From NCBI RefSeq assembly GCF_000690905.1, contig NZ_JMCL01000030.1:158811-222810 (forward strand): a DNA stretch of 64,000 nt, written 5' to 3'. Shown here in pieces: positions 16,526 to 24,286 of the stretch. The DNA comes from Pseudomonas sp. Ant30-3. GTDB taxonomy: Bacteria > Pseudomonadota > Gammaproteobacteria > Pseudomonadales > Pseudomonadaceae. The position numbers and the translations under genes are program-made. Positions within the stretch are counted from its first letter, which is position 1. Every line of letters begins with the position of its first letter. The notes under the pieces are model-generated. The model was not told the DNA's origin, did no database searches, and worked only from the letters and a program-made list of their open reading frames with translations.

Positions 16526-16789
16526 ATGTATCGGGAGGCCAGTTGTAGCCTGGCTTTTGAAACCTTGGCTTGCCCAGGTACCTATGAGGACGGAGACGGG
16601 TTGCGTTTGATGGTGAAGCTGAGTGTGCGAAATCCTGGATCTTGCGACTCCAACTGGCTGGAGTTCGCCGTGGGATGGGATAGGGAAAATTTCCTGACGT
16701 CTAATCAACGGCAACTCTTGAACAAAGAACTGACTGCTTTCCCAGGACAGGGGTGGGGACTCCTGCTCAATTTCTTCTCTTCCAGCTGA
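16526..16789 (+). CDS. Hypothetical ORF, possibly an integrase remnant
   Basis: This 87-residue frame begins MYREASCSLAFETL. The segment CPGTYEDGDGLRLMVK resembles the N-terminal DNA-binding domain of tyrosine integrases (the pattern G-x-Y-x-D-G-x-G-L-x-L-x-V). No catalytic integrase motif follows. It lies 1 kb from tRNA-Ser, a common integration target, among other accessory-looking small genes. The similarity is short, and the frame may be non-coding. Confidence 0.25.
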   Translation: MYREASCSLAFETLACPGTYEDGDGLRLMVKLSVRNPGSCDSNWLEFAVGWDRENFLTSNQRQLLNKELTAFPGQGWGLLLNFFSSS

Positions 16790-16880
16790 GGTGATTGAAA
16801 TAAAACGCCATTCGTCGGCGTCTTTGGGCACTTTCGATAATTGGCAAAGTCGGTGTATTAGCCCAAAACAGTAGGTTTAT

Positions 16881-17099
16881 ATGCGATCCCTAATCCTCGA
16901 TATGCCTAATGGGCGTGAGCTGATCGACGAGCTCGATTTAGCGACTGAGCTAATGATGTCTATCCCCGTCGACCAAGTAGGTGGTCAGCAATGGCAGGAT
17001 GCTTTCGATAGGCAGCAAAGGGCGTTTGCCGAATGGAGAAAATATCTTCTGCGGTTGGCAGATGGCCGTTTGGCGGATCTGGAGCTGCAAGTTGCATGA
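16881..17099 (+). CDS. Small conserved protein, paralogue 1 (72 aa)
   Basis: The protein starts MRSLILDMPN. It shares with the gene at 17302-17547 the pattern E-L-D-x-A-T-x-x-x-M-M, followed by W-x-x-A-F-x-R-Q-x-x-A-x-x-x-W. It is soluble, helical and acidic. No strong ribosome binding site is visible, but the conservation between the two copies argues that both are real. No domain name can be given. The two genes could derive from an old tandem duplication within a small genomic island. Confidence 0.55.
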   Translation: MRSLILDMPNGRELIDELDLATELMMSIPVDQVGGQQWQDAFDRQQRAFAEWRKYLLRLADGRLADLELQVA

Positions 17100-17190
17100 C
17101 TCAAAGTAGTCGGCAGACTTCGCTCATTGGCATCGGTTTGTTCCAGATGACGTGGTGTCGCAGATACCAGCCAGTGATCCATGAACATTT

Positions 17191-17204
17191 TACTTGTACA
17201 AGTA
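17191..17204. promoter_or_regulatory. Perfect 14-base palindrome upstream of paralogue 2
   Basis: TACTTGTACAAGTA is perfectly symmetric and lies about 100 bases upstream of the gene at 17302, in the 200-base gap between the two paralogues. It may be an operator. No regulator is encoded next to it, so its protein partner is unknown. Confidence 0.35.
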
Positions 17205-17301
17205 TTCTCTCGTTGTATAGGTTTTGTGCCAAACTTCAGGTATGGAGCATTAAGTCAGCAAAATCGGTCCATACCACAGCGCAAGTTAATCGAGCCTTAC
17301 C

Positions 17302-17547
17302 ATGATTGTGAAAGACGACTTCAGATTCCAATCACACGTTCTTCTTGTGGAGCTTGATGCTGCAACAACCCAGCTGATGATGCTGGTAGTTGCAGGCGAG
17401 CTCTCAGGAGTTCATTGGGATAAAGCGTTCGCACGACAGAGCGCTGCCTACTCGGCGTGGGTCGGCGCCGCAGCGGGCGTCCAAGTAGACCCCATGCCAG
17501 TACTTGATGGTCGTCCTGCTGACGGGTCGTTGACTCAGGAAACGTGA
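17302..17547 (+). CDS. Small conserved protein, paralogue 2 (81 aa)
   Basis: The protein starts MIVKDDFRFQ. Residues about 14-55 align with paralogue 1 (shared VELDAATTQLMM and W-x-x-AFARQ-x-AYSAW). The C-terminal 25 residues are Pro/Asp-rich and differ. It is separated from paralogue 1 by 202 bases that hold a perfect palindrome, so the copies probably have separate promoters. Function unknown. Confidence 0.55.
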   Translation: MIVKDDFRFQSHVLLVELDAATTQLMMLVVAGELSGVHWDKAFARQSAAYSAWVGAAAGVQVDPMPVLDGRPADGSLTQET

Positions 17548-17796
17548 GCATCCATTGATGCGAGCCCTTGAGTTCAGGAAGGCCTGCACTTACAGGCGGT
17601 GGAGGGGTAGATATTTTCCGCTATCTCGACAGCAGCGATAGCGTTCATGGCGCCGCAGACCTGATCAAGAACTCGATGTGCCCCAAGACAAGATCGACGT
17701 GGCGGCCCTGGGTGCTACTAAAACGCTTGCGCTGCGCGGATTGATTTTGTCGAGGTACGCAAATAAAACAGGTGGGAAACAGAAAGGCTTAAAAGC
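17548..17796. other. Intergenic region without a supported gene
   Basis: Between paralogue 2 and the tRNA terminator I find no convincing gene. Frames here are short and unrelated to known families. The A+T content of the last 60 bases rises toward the terminator. It may be residue of an island that used the tRNA as its attachment site. Confidence 0.35.
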
Positions 17797-17824
17797 AAAA
17801 AGGCCCCATAAATGGGGCCTTTTC
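17797..17824 (-). terminator. Terminator of tRNA-Ser
   Basis: Arms AAAAAGGCCCCAT and ATGGGGCCTTTTT form a strong hairpin 12 bases beyond the 3' end of the minus-strand tRNA gene, followed on that strand by a T-rich run. Confidence 0.85.
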
Positions 17825-17835
17825 GATGCGAATAT

Positions 17836-17922
17836 GGCGGAGGCGATGGGATTCGAACTCATGGACCTGTTACAGTCGACGGTTTTCAAGACCGTTGCCT
17901 TAAACCACTCGGCCACACCTCC
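17836..17922 (-). tRNA. tRNA-Ser (anticodon TGA)
   Basis: The acceptor stem is GGAGGTG paired with CGCCTCC, followed by an encoded GCCA end. The anticodon stem-loop reads ACGGT-CTTGAAA-ACCGT with anticodon TGA. A long variable arm and the GTTCGAATC T-loop are present, as expected for serine tRNA. It reads UCN codons. Confidence 0.95.
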
Positions 17923-18045
17923 GTTTGCGTTGCGGGCGCCATAATACCTGAATGAAACACACTGTCAAACTCTCTACGTAGCTTGTTACAGAGCGTCTGT
18001 TATGATCTTTGCGACTGAACGTTTCAAACCAACAGGAGTGTCGCC

Positions 18046-18717
18046 ATGCGCGAACAGGATTACGCAGTTAATAACAGCGTGCAGGCTGGGCAGCTAGAGG
18101 TTAGCCGCGTCCTGCGCAACACTTATGGCTTACTGGCCCTGACCCTCGCATTCAGCGGCGTGATGGCGTATGTCGCCCAGCAGATGCGCGTTGGCTACCC
18201 GAATATTTTCGTGGTGCTGATCGGTTTCTACGGCCTTTTCTTCCTTACCAACAAACTCCGCGATTCCGCGTGGGGCCTGGTGTCGGCGTTTGCCTTGACC
18301 GGTTTCATGGGTTTCCTGCTCGGCCCGATCCTCAACCGTTACCTGGGTATGCAGGGCGGCGCTGAAGTCGTCAGTTCGGCCTTCGCCATGACCGCATTGG
18401 TATTTGGTGGTCTGTCGGCCTACGTGCTGATCTCCCGCAAGGACATGAGTTTCCTCGGTGGTTTCATCACTGCCGGTTTCTTCGTGTTGCTGGGTGCGGT
18501 GGTCGCAAGCTTCTTCTTCCAGATCAGCGGTCTGCAACTGGCGATCAGCGCAGGTTTCGTGCTGTTCTCCTCGGTCTGCATTCTTTACCAGACCAGCGCC
18601 ATCATTCATGGCGGCGAGCGTAACTACATCATGGCGACCGTCAGCCTGTATGTATCGATCTACAACCTGTTCGTCAGCTTGTTGCAGCTGTTCGGCATCA
18701 TGAGCCGCGATGATTGA
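18046..18717 (+). CDS. Bax inhibitor-1/YccA family membrane protein
   Basis: The protein has 223 residues with seven hydrophobic segments and a cytoplasmic N-terminal tail of about 28 residues (MREQDYAVNNSV). It resembles E. coli YccA, which modulates FtsH proteolysis at the membrane; BI-1 relatives leak calcium or protons. An AGGAG-type site precedes the ATG and a TATGAT-like -10 lies about 45 bases upstream. A terminator follows immediately, so it is monocistronic here. The gene pairs with tRNA-Ser on the opposite strand. Confidence 0.9.
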   Translation: MREQDYAVNNSVQAGQLEVSRVLRNTYGLLALTLAFSGVMAYVAQQMRVGYPNIFVVLIGFYGLFFLTNKLRDSAWGLVSAFALTGFMGFLLGPILNRYLGMQGGAEVVSSAFAMTALVFGGLSAYVLISRKDMSFLGGFITAGFFVLLGAVVASFFFQISGLQLAISAGFVLFSSVCILYQTSAIIHGGERNYIMATVSLYVSIYNLFVSLLQLFGIMSRDD

Positions 18718-18732
18718 TCGCAGGCTTTGAGT

Positions 18733-18758
18733 AAAAAACCCGCTTCGGCGGGTTTTTT
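18733..18758 (+). terminator. Rho-independent terminator of the BI-1 gene
   Basis: Arms AAAAAACCCGC and GCGGGTTTTTT around a TTCG tetraloop, 15 bases after the stop codon. Confidence 0.92.
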
Positions 18759-18852
18759 ATTGTCTTCGTTTTCTGTGGGTGACAGATCTAAAGATCGCGG
18801 CCTCGCTTCGCTTGGCTGCTCCTGCAGTAGTCGGTCGTGCGGTTACCGCATA

Positions 18853-19293
18853 TCACTGTGCCATCGGCGGCAACCGTCGCTTGACCGGAGTTTTCTTGAC
18901 GATGGCGGTGTTGGTTTCGGCATGGCTGTTGAGACGGTCGAGGAGGGTGTCCAGCTGTTCCATCGACCGCACGTGCAAGCGGGCAATGAAACAATCGTCG
19001 CCGGTGACCTTGTCGCATTCGGTGAATTCGGGAATCGCCTGGATCTGCCGCTCGACCTCCTGCAACTGCCCCGGCAGCGGACGAATGCGCACAATGGCCT
19101 GCAACTGGTAGCCGAAGCACTTCGGATCAATCTCCACCGTGTATCCCTTGAGGACGCCGCGTTCCTCAAGCCGTCGCAAGCGCTCGGCGACACTTGGCGA
19201 AGATAAACCGCTGATGTGCGCGAGGGCCTTGAGTGAACGCCGCGAATCTTCCATCAGTGCAGCGATGAGCACTTGATCAATGTCGTCGGTCAT
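18853..19293 (-). CDS. Lrp/AsnC family transcriptional regulator
   Basis: The protein has 146 residues. The N-terminal winged helix (IDQVLIAALMEDSRRSLKAL, then SSPSVAERLRRLEERGVLKGY) is followed by a RAM ligand-binding domain (about residues 66-140). It is transcribed divergently from an EamA exporter with a 132-base intergenic region. The common arrangement is a local Lrp protein that senses an amino acid and controls its export; that role here is inferred from position. Confidence 0.9.
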   Translation of the reverse strand: MTDDIDQVLIAALMEDSRRSLKALAHISGLSSPSVAERLRRLEERGVLKGYTVEIDPKCFGYQLQAIVRIRPLPGQLQEVERQIQAIPEFTECDKVTGDDCFIARLHVRSMEQLDTLLDRLNSHAETNTAIVKKTPVKRRLPPMAQ

Positions 19294-19425
19294 TGCAAAT
19301 CCCCGATAAGGTAAGTGTTGGCAAATGCCTTCATAAGAAAGGCAGATCTGAAGTTTAGCCTGATTTATACACTGGAGATGCCTGGAGGCGGATTGACATA
19401 ATTTGCACTCAAACAGAGGAGTCAG

Positions 19426-20325
19426 ATGATGGACAATTCGATTCGGCGCGGATCATTCGAGATGACCGCCGCCATGCTGATCTCCGGGACCATTGGCTGG
19501 TTTGTGCTGGTTTCCGGCCAGCCGGTGCTGGACGTGGTGTTCTGGCGTTGCGTGTTCGGCGCCGTCACTCTGCTGCTGATTTGCGCGGCGTTCGGCTTCC
19601 TGCGCCCCGGCATCCTGACCCGCACCACCTTCTTGCTGGCGGTCATCAGCGGCGTGGCGATCGTCGGCAACTGGGTGCTGTTGTTTGCCTCTTATTCACG
19701 CGCCTCGATTGCTATTGGCACAGCGGTTTATAACGTTCAGCCGTTCATGCTTGTCGGATTGGCCGCGCTGTTTCTCAACGAAAAAATCACCCTGCAAAAG
19801 CTGTTCTGGCTCGGCGTTTCTTTTTTGGGCATGCTCGCCATTGTCAGCGCCCATGGCCAACAGGGCGAAAGCGGTAGCGATTATCTGGTGGGCATTGCGC
19901 TCGCGCTGGGGGCTGCGTTTCTTTACGCCATTGCGGCGTTGATCATCAAACGTCTGACTGGCACGCCACCGCATTTGATTGCGCTGATCCAGGTCAGCAC
20001 CGGCGTGCTCCTGCTCGCGCCATTCGCGCACTTTTCGGCGCTGCCACAAGCGCCGAGCGCTTGGGCCAGTCTGGTGACGCTGGGCATTGTGCACACCGGC
20101 GTGATGTACGTTTTGCTGTATGGCGCGATTCAAAAATTACCGACGGCACTGACCGGGGCCCTGTCCTTTATCTATCCGATTGCAGCGATTTTCGTCGACT
20201 GGTTCGCCTTCGGTCATCGTCTGGAGTTGCTGCAATGGGTTGGCGTTGCCGCGATTCTGTTGGCAGCGGCCGGCATGCAACAAGGCTGGACCCTGAAATT
20301 CCGGCGCCCCGTCACGCAGTCATGA
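19426..20325 (+). CDS. EamA/DMT-family transporter
   Basis: The protein has 299 residues with ten predicted membrane helices in two EamA repeats (about 12-140 and 155-290). The second repeat contains the usual P-x-x-A-x-x-x-D motif (IYPIAAIFVDW). Two start codons lie in tandem (19426, 19429), and a GAGGAG site favours either. The adjacent divergent Lrp gene suggests export of an amino acid or related metabolite. The convergent FUSC gene ends only four bases downstream. Confidence 0.88.
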   Translation: MMDNSIRRGSFEMTAAMLISGTIGWFVLVSGQPVLDVVFWRCVFGAVTLLLICAAFGFLRPGILTRTTFLLAVISGVAIVGNWVLLFASYSRASIAIGTAVYNVQPFMLVGLAALFLNEKITLQKLFWLGVSFLGMLAIVSAHGQQGESGSDYLVGIALALGAAFLYAIAALIIKRLTGTPPHLIALIQVSTGVLLLAPFAHFSALPQAPSAWASLVTLGIVHTGVMYVLLYGAIQKLPTALTGALSFIYPIAAIFVDWFAFGHRLELLQWVGVAAILLAAAGMQQGWTLKFRRPVTQS

Positions 20326-20329
20326 TGAC

Positions 20330-21406
20330 TCAGATATTCCAGCGCGGCGCAGTAATGGCCAGGCGGTGGCGCAGCAGACCGATGTTGCTCGCCAGCTGCT
20401 GGACCAATAAGCGGTAGCCGTCGAGAGGGCTGAACACCGGCGCCTCCAGACTGGCTTCGGTTGACGCTTCCAGTGGTCGATTGAGTCGCTGCGAAGCACC
20501 GGTTTTCAACGCCCGCGCCATGCCAATCAGTTGCACGCGGACCAGTCGATGCTCGGCGTTCAGCGCTGCCTGCAGTTGTGCCATGGCGTTGACATCGCGG
20601 ACATCCGGGCGGGTGTTGCCGAGGATTTCCAGGGTGCTGACACACATCCGCAAGTGCCGCTGAATTGCATCCAGTTCGGTCATGGAAATCTTTACCTCTT
20701 TGGACACCGACGGCATTAGCGAACGCAGCTGTATCATCGCCATGTTAAGACGATTCATGACTTTCACGTGCTCGTCATCGTTCACCGACTCGCCGTTGAG
20801 GATGCGCCCGTAAATCGTCGCGCAATCGCGCAAGGCATCCGCCAGGTTGTAGCGCCATGAATACACCGCGTACAACGGCAGGGCGAAGGAAAATGCCAGG
20901 GCCAGTGCGCAGCCAATCAAAATATCGACCCCGCGCCACAATCCATCGCTGACCGGATTGTCGCCATGCCCGGCAACGATGAACACGGTAATTGCCGCCA
21001 ACAGAGCGGTGTAGCCGCCCTTGCCGATGGCGTGATAGGAGAAAGCCCCGCACACCACCGACATGGCCAAATACGTCACCCACGGCATGCCCAGCCATGA
21101 CTCCTGGGCCATCAACAGCAGACCGATGCCGGCGCCGAGCAATGTGCCCGTCGCTCGCTCGACGGCTTTTTTGCCGATGTTGCCGTGGTGCTGCAAGCCG
21201 CCGATCACCACCAGCATCGTCACCGACGCCCACTCGCCGTGGGGCAGGTTGATGCCGGTGGTCAGCAGTATCGAAGCGAGCAAGCCAAGCGACACACGCA
21301 CCGCGTGAATCAGTTTGGCGTGCCGATAGCGCCGATAAGGGTCCAGTAACGGACGCAGTAATCGGCGTAGAAGCGGTGGCAGTCGGTGGCTGTTGAACGT
21401 GCTCAG
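20330..21406 (-). CDS. FUSC family inner-membrane protein (proposed CTG start)
   Basis: Six hydrophobic segments in the N-terminal half and a helical C-terminal cytoplasmic domain match the FUSC/aromatic-efflux (YccS/AaeB-like) family. From the GTG at 21301 the protein would begin in the first helix. The frame stays open upstream and encodes a plausible N-terminus, LSTFNSHRLPPLLRR followed by DPYRRYRHAKLIHAVRV. The only well-placed start there is CTG at 21406, eight bases after GAGGA, giving 358 residues. It follows the GapN-like gene by 11 bases on the same strand, so the two are probably cotranscribed. Confidence 0.78.
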   Translation of the reverse strand: MSTFNSHRLPPLLRRLLRPLLDPYRRYRHAKLIHAVRVSLGLLASILLTTGINLPHGEWASVTMLVVIGGLQHHGNIGKKAVERATGTLLGAGIGLLLMAQESWLGMPWVTYLAMSVVCGAFSYHAIGKGGYTALLAAITVFIVAGHGDNPVSDGLWRGVDILIGCALALAFSFALPLYAVYSWRYNLADALRDCATIYGRILNGESVNDDEHVKVMNRLNMAMIQLRSLMPSVSKEVKISMTELDAIQRHLRMCVSTLEILGNTRPDVRDVNAMAQLQAALNAEHRLVRVQLIGMARALKTGASQRLNRPLEASTEASLEAPVFSPLDGYRLLVQQLASNIGLLRHRLAITAPRWNI

Positions 21407-21417
21407 GCGTGCTGTCC

Positions 21418-23040
21418 TCAGAAGATGTAATCGGTGGTCAGGAAACTCGAACTGCGGCCGCTGATGATCTCGCTGATGAGGTCTTTGTTGGTTTCCTGAA
21501 ATTTGGTCGCGACCAGCGTGCGAATCGAAAATACCCGCAGCGCATCATGCACCGACAACGTACCTTCGGCCGAGTTCTTGCGGCCGTTGAACGGGTAGGT
21601 GTCAGGGCCGCGCTGGCACTGGGCGTTAAGGTTGATCCGTCCGACCTGATTGGCGAAGGTATCGACCAGCCGGCCGACCGCCACCGGATTCGTGCCGAAG
21701 ATGCTGAGCTGCTGGCCGAAGTCCGACTCAAGGACGTAATCAATCACCGTGTCCAGATGCCGGTACGGCACGATCGGCACCACCGGGCCAAATTGCTCTT
21801 CCTGATACACGCGCATCTGCGGCGTCACCGGGTACAACACCGCCGGATAGAAGAACGAAGCGCGGGCTTCACCGCCGTTGGGGTTGACCACGGCCGCGCC
21901 CTTGCTCACTGCATCCGCCACCAGTGCGTGCAGGTAATCAACCTTGCCCGACTCCGGCAACGGCGTCAGCGCCACGCCACTGTCCCACGGCATGCCGGGT
22001 TTCAGTGTTGCCAGTTTGGCATTGAATTTTTCGATGAACGCCTCGACCACGTCTTCATGCACGAAAAGGATTTTCAACGCAGTGCAGCGCTGGCCGTTGA
22101 ACGACAGCGACCCGGTGACCGCTTCGCTCACCGCATTGTCCAGGTCGACCTCGGGCAGGATGATGCCTGGGTTCTTCGCGTCCAGACCCAGGGCGGCGCG
22201 TAAACGGTGCGGTTTCGGGTGGAGTTTTTTCAGGTCGCTGGCGGCTTTGTTGGTGCCGATGAATGCAAAAATGTCGATCTTGCCGCTGGCCATCAAGGCG
22301 CTGACAGTTTCGCGGCCACTGCCGTAGATCACGTTGATCACCCCGGCCGGGAAGCTGTCGCGAAACGCCTCCAGCAATGGACGAATCAGCAACACACCTA
22401 GTTTGGCCGGTTTGAACACCACCGTGTTGCCCATGATCAACGCTGGAATTAGCGTGGTGAATGTTTCATTCAACGGGTAGTTGTAAGGTCCCATGCACAG
22501 CGCGACACCCAGCGGCACGCGACGGATCTGGCCGAGCGTGTCCTGTTCCAGCTCAAAGCGGCTGGAGCGGCGATCGAGTTCCTTCAGCGCGTTGATGGTG
22601 TCGACGATGTAGTCGCAGGTGCGGTCGAACTCCTTCTCCGAGTCCTTGAGGTTCTTGCCGATTTCCCACATCAGCAACTTCACCACCGCTTCACGTTGTT
22701 CGCGCATTCGCCGCAGGAAGGTTTCCACATGCTGGATGCGCTCGGCCACGCGCATGGTCGGCCACAGGCCCTGACCGCGATCATAGGCGCGGACGGCGGC
22801 GTCGAGGGCAGTCAATGCGGTGTCGGCGTCGAGCAGCGGTGTGCTGCCGAGAATCACTTGTTCGTCGCCGGTTTCGCCGCTCAGGTAGACCGGGCTGCGG
22901 ACCTGGGCGAGGGCGCCGGGCCAGGTTTTCAGCTCGCCATCGACCAGGTATTCACGCTGTTCGGTGGGGCCGTCGAGGCGGTATTTTTCCGGAATGTCGC
23001 TGGAGTGTGGAAACAGGTTGCCAAGGATTGCTGTGGTCAT
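21418..23040 (-). CDS. GapN-like NADP-dependent glyceraldehyde-3-phosphate dehydrogenase (aldehyde dehydrogenase superfamily)
   Basis: The protein has 540 residues from MTTAILGNLF (an in-frame ATG at 23067 is less likely). The aldehyde dehydrogenase fold is clear: N187 in GPYNYPLNE and catalytic C319 in FNGQRCTALK. The canonical general-base glutamate (ELGGK-N-P in most members) is absent; the aligned stretch reads AALGLDAKNPG, with A283 at the glutamate position and a two-residue insertion. It is annotated in relatives as non-phosphorylating GAPDH, which would oxidise glyceraldehyde-3-phosphate directly to 3-phosphoglycerate. Substrate is not proven by sequence. It is not the semialdehyde dehydrogenase of the hydroxyproline pathway. 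Confidence 0.78.
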   Translation of the reverse strand: MTTAILGNLFPHSSDIPEKYRLDGPTEQREYLVDGELKTWPGALAQVRSPVYLSGETGDEQVILGSTPLLDADTALTALDAAVRAYDRGQGLWPTMRVAERIQHVETFLRRMREQREAVVKLLMWEIGKNLKDSEKEFDRTCDYIVDTINALKELDRRSSRFELEQDTLGQIRRVPLGVALCMGPYNYPLNETFTTLIPALIMGNTVVFKPAKLGVLLIRPLLEAFRDSFPAGVINVIYGSGRETVSALMASGKIDIFAFIGTNKAASDLKKLHPKPHRLRAALGLDAKNPGIILPEVDLDNAVSEAVTGSLSFNGQRCTALKILFVHEDVVEAFIEKFNAKLATLKPGMPWDSGVALTPLPESGKVDYLHALVADAVSKGAAVVNPNGGEARASFFYPAVLYPVTPQMRVYQEEQFGPVVPIVPYRHLDTVIDYVLESDFGQQLSIFGTNPVAVGRLVDTFANQVGRINLNAQCQRGPDTYPFNGRKNSAEGTLSVHDALRVFSIRTLVATKFQETNKDLISEIISGRSSSFLTTDYIF

Positions 23041-23225
23041 TTCGCTACTCCATGTGAGGTAAGCCATGCATTGGCGGCTAGCCGTTCAGATTCACTTCAA
23101 AGGTTATACGCCTTATTGCTCGGACTTTTTAAGTGCCGATCCGTCGATCCCGCGATCTTTTGACCTGAGCACACACAACGGCCAGTGCTGCGGGTAAACT
23201 CCGCGCTCTTTCCAAAGGAGTTCAT

Positions 23226-24113
23226 ATGAGTCACTACCAGCCGGGCATTCTCGCCACCCCCGTTCCGCCTCATGCCCGTCATATGTTCTTCGCCCTGCAA
23301 TCCATCGAGGCTCTGCCGGCCGCGCTCGACAAGCTGATGACGCTGGTGGACGGCAAGTCGGCGGTGGTGGGGTTTGGTGAGTCGCTGGTCAAGGCACTGC
23401 ACGTGCAGATCGACGGCTTGCGGGTTTTCCCGGCGATGGCCGGCGTCGGCGTCGACAATCCTTCGACGCAGCATGCGCTGTGGTGCTGGCTGCATGGCGT
23501 CGATCGGGGCGAGTTGCTCAACCGTAGCAATGCTCTCGAAGCCGCGCTTGCTCCGGCGTTTCGCCGCGTGCAAATGAATGAAACCTTCCGCCACCAGACC
23601 GGCCATGACCTGACCGGCTACGAGGACGGTACTGAAAATCCTCATGACGACGCCGCGGTCGCAGCGGCCTTGTTGGGTGAAGGCGCTGAAGGTCTGGTCG
23701 GCGGCAGTTTCGCCGCGATCCAGAAGTGGCAGCACGACTTCAAAGGCTTCAACGCGATGTCCGCCCATGAGCGGGACCACATCATGGGCCGCCGTTTGAG
23801 CGATAACGAAGAGCTGGATGACGCGCCGGTTTCTGCCCACGTCAAACGCACTGCTCAGGAAAGCTTCGCCCCTGAAGCGTTTGTGGTGCGCCGTTCGATG
23901 CCGTGGATCGAAGGTGATCGCGCCGGTCTGATGTTCCTGGCGTTCGGTTTTTCCCTCGATGCGTTCGAAGCACAATTGCGCCGCATGAGTGGACTCGAGG
24001 ACGGCATCACCGACGGTTTGTACCGCATGAGTCGGCCGGTGACAGGTGGTTATTACTGGTGCCCGCCGATGAAGGATGGCTACCTGGATTTGCGCGCGTT
24101 GCGTATCGGCTAA
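23226..24113 (+). CDS. Dye-decolorizing (Dyp-type) haem peroxidase
   Basis: The protein has 295 residues. The family signature GxxDG is present as G131-Y-E-D134-G, followed by TENP. The probable proximal haem ligand is H205 in SAHVKRT. There is no signal peptide, so the enzyme is cytoplasmic or exported by another route such as an encapsulin; no encapsulin gene is next to it. AAGGAG lies just before the ATG. It is monocistronic and transcribed away from the GapN gene. The likely role is H2O2-dependent oxidation of phenolic or dye-like substrates. Confidence 0.92.
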   Translation: MSHYQPGILATPVPPHARHMFFALQSIEALPAALDKLMTLVDGKSAVVGFGESLVKALHVQIDGLRVFPAMAGVGVDNPSTQHALWCWLHGVDRGELLNRSNALEAALAPAFRRVQMNETFRHQTGHDLTGYEDGTENPHDDAAVAAALLGEGAEGLVGGSFAAIQKWQHDFKGFNAMSAHERDHIMGRRLSDNEELDDAPVSAHVKRTAQESFAPEAFVVRRSMPWIEGDRAGLMFLAFGFSLDAFEAQLRRMSGLEDGITDGLYRMSRPVTGGYYWCPPMKDGYLDLRALRIG

Positions 24114-24269
24114 TTGCCCGAACTCTGGTCGTAACGAAATCCCTGTAGCAGCTGCCGAGCACCGCGAGGCTGCGTCGATCAACCGAATCAACTCGTCAGC
24201 TCCTAAGGGTAAACATTCCATTGCACCTATAGAGCCTGACTAACGGCTCTTGCCGGAAAAAAAGCAAAA

Positions 24270-24285
24270 GAGTACAAATGTACTC
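24270..24285. promoter_or_regulatory. LexA2-type operator at the start of the SOS cassette
   Basis: GAGTACAAATGTACTC is a perfect palindrome with arms GAGTAC/GTACTC and spacer AAAT. It matches the AGTAC-N4-GT(A/G)CT motif described for Pseudomonas LexA2, unlike the CTG-N10-CAG LexA1 box. It ends two bases before the ATG at 24287, so bound repressor would block both transcription and translation initiation. Confidence 0.75.
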
Positions 24286-24286
24286 C

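Noticed and set aside
17191..17204. The palindrome TACTTGTACAAGTA as a lux box or LexA site
   Set aside because: It does not fit the 20-base lux box with its conserved CT and AG ends, nor the CTG-N10-CAG or AGTAC-N4-GTACT LexA patterns. No LuxR gene is nearby.
16331..17836. A toxin-antitoxin or prophage system beside tRNA-Ser
   Set aside because: No toxin, antitoxin fold, phage structural gene or intact integrase could be recognised; the two small paralogues alone do not justify the claim.
21409..22203. A 264-residue frame antisense to the GapN gene
   Set aside because: No domain is recognisable and it overlaps a well-supported gene entirely.
21418..23040. The aldehyde dehydrogenase as the missing semialdehyde dehydrogenase of hydroxyproline catabolism
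   Set aside because: Its length (540 residues) and the AALGLDAKNPG active-site variant match GapN-type enzymes, and it is 15 kb from the operon.
23097..24221. A 374-residue frame antisense to the DyP peroxidase
   Set aside because: The DyP gene has a clear family match and ribosome binding site; the antisense frame is a GC shadow.
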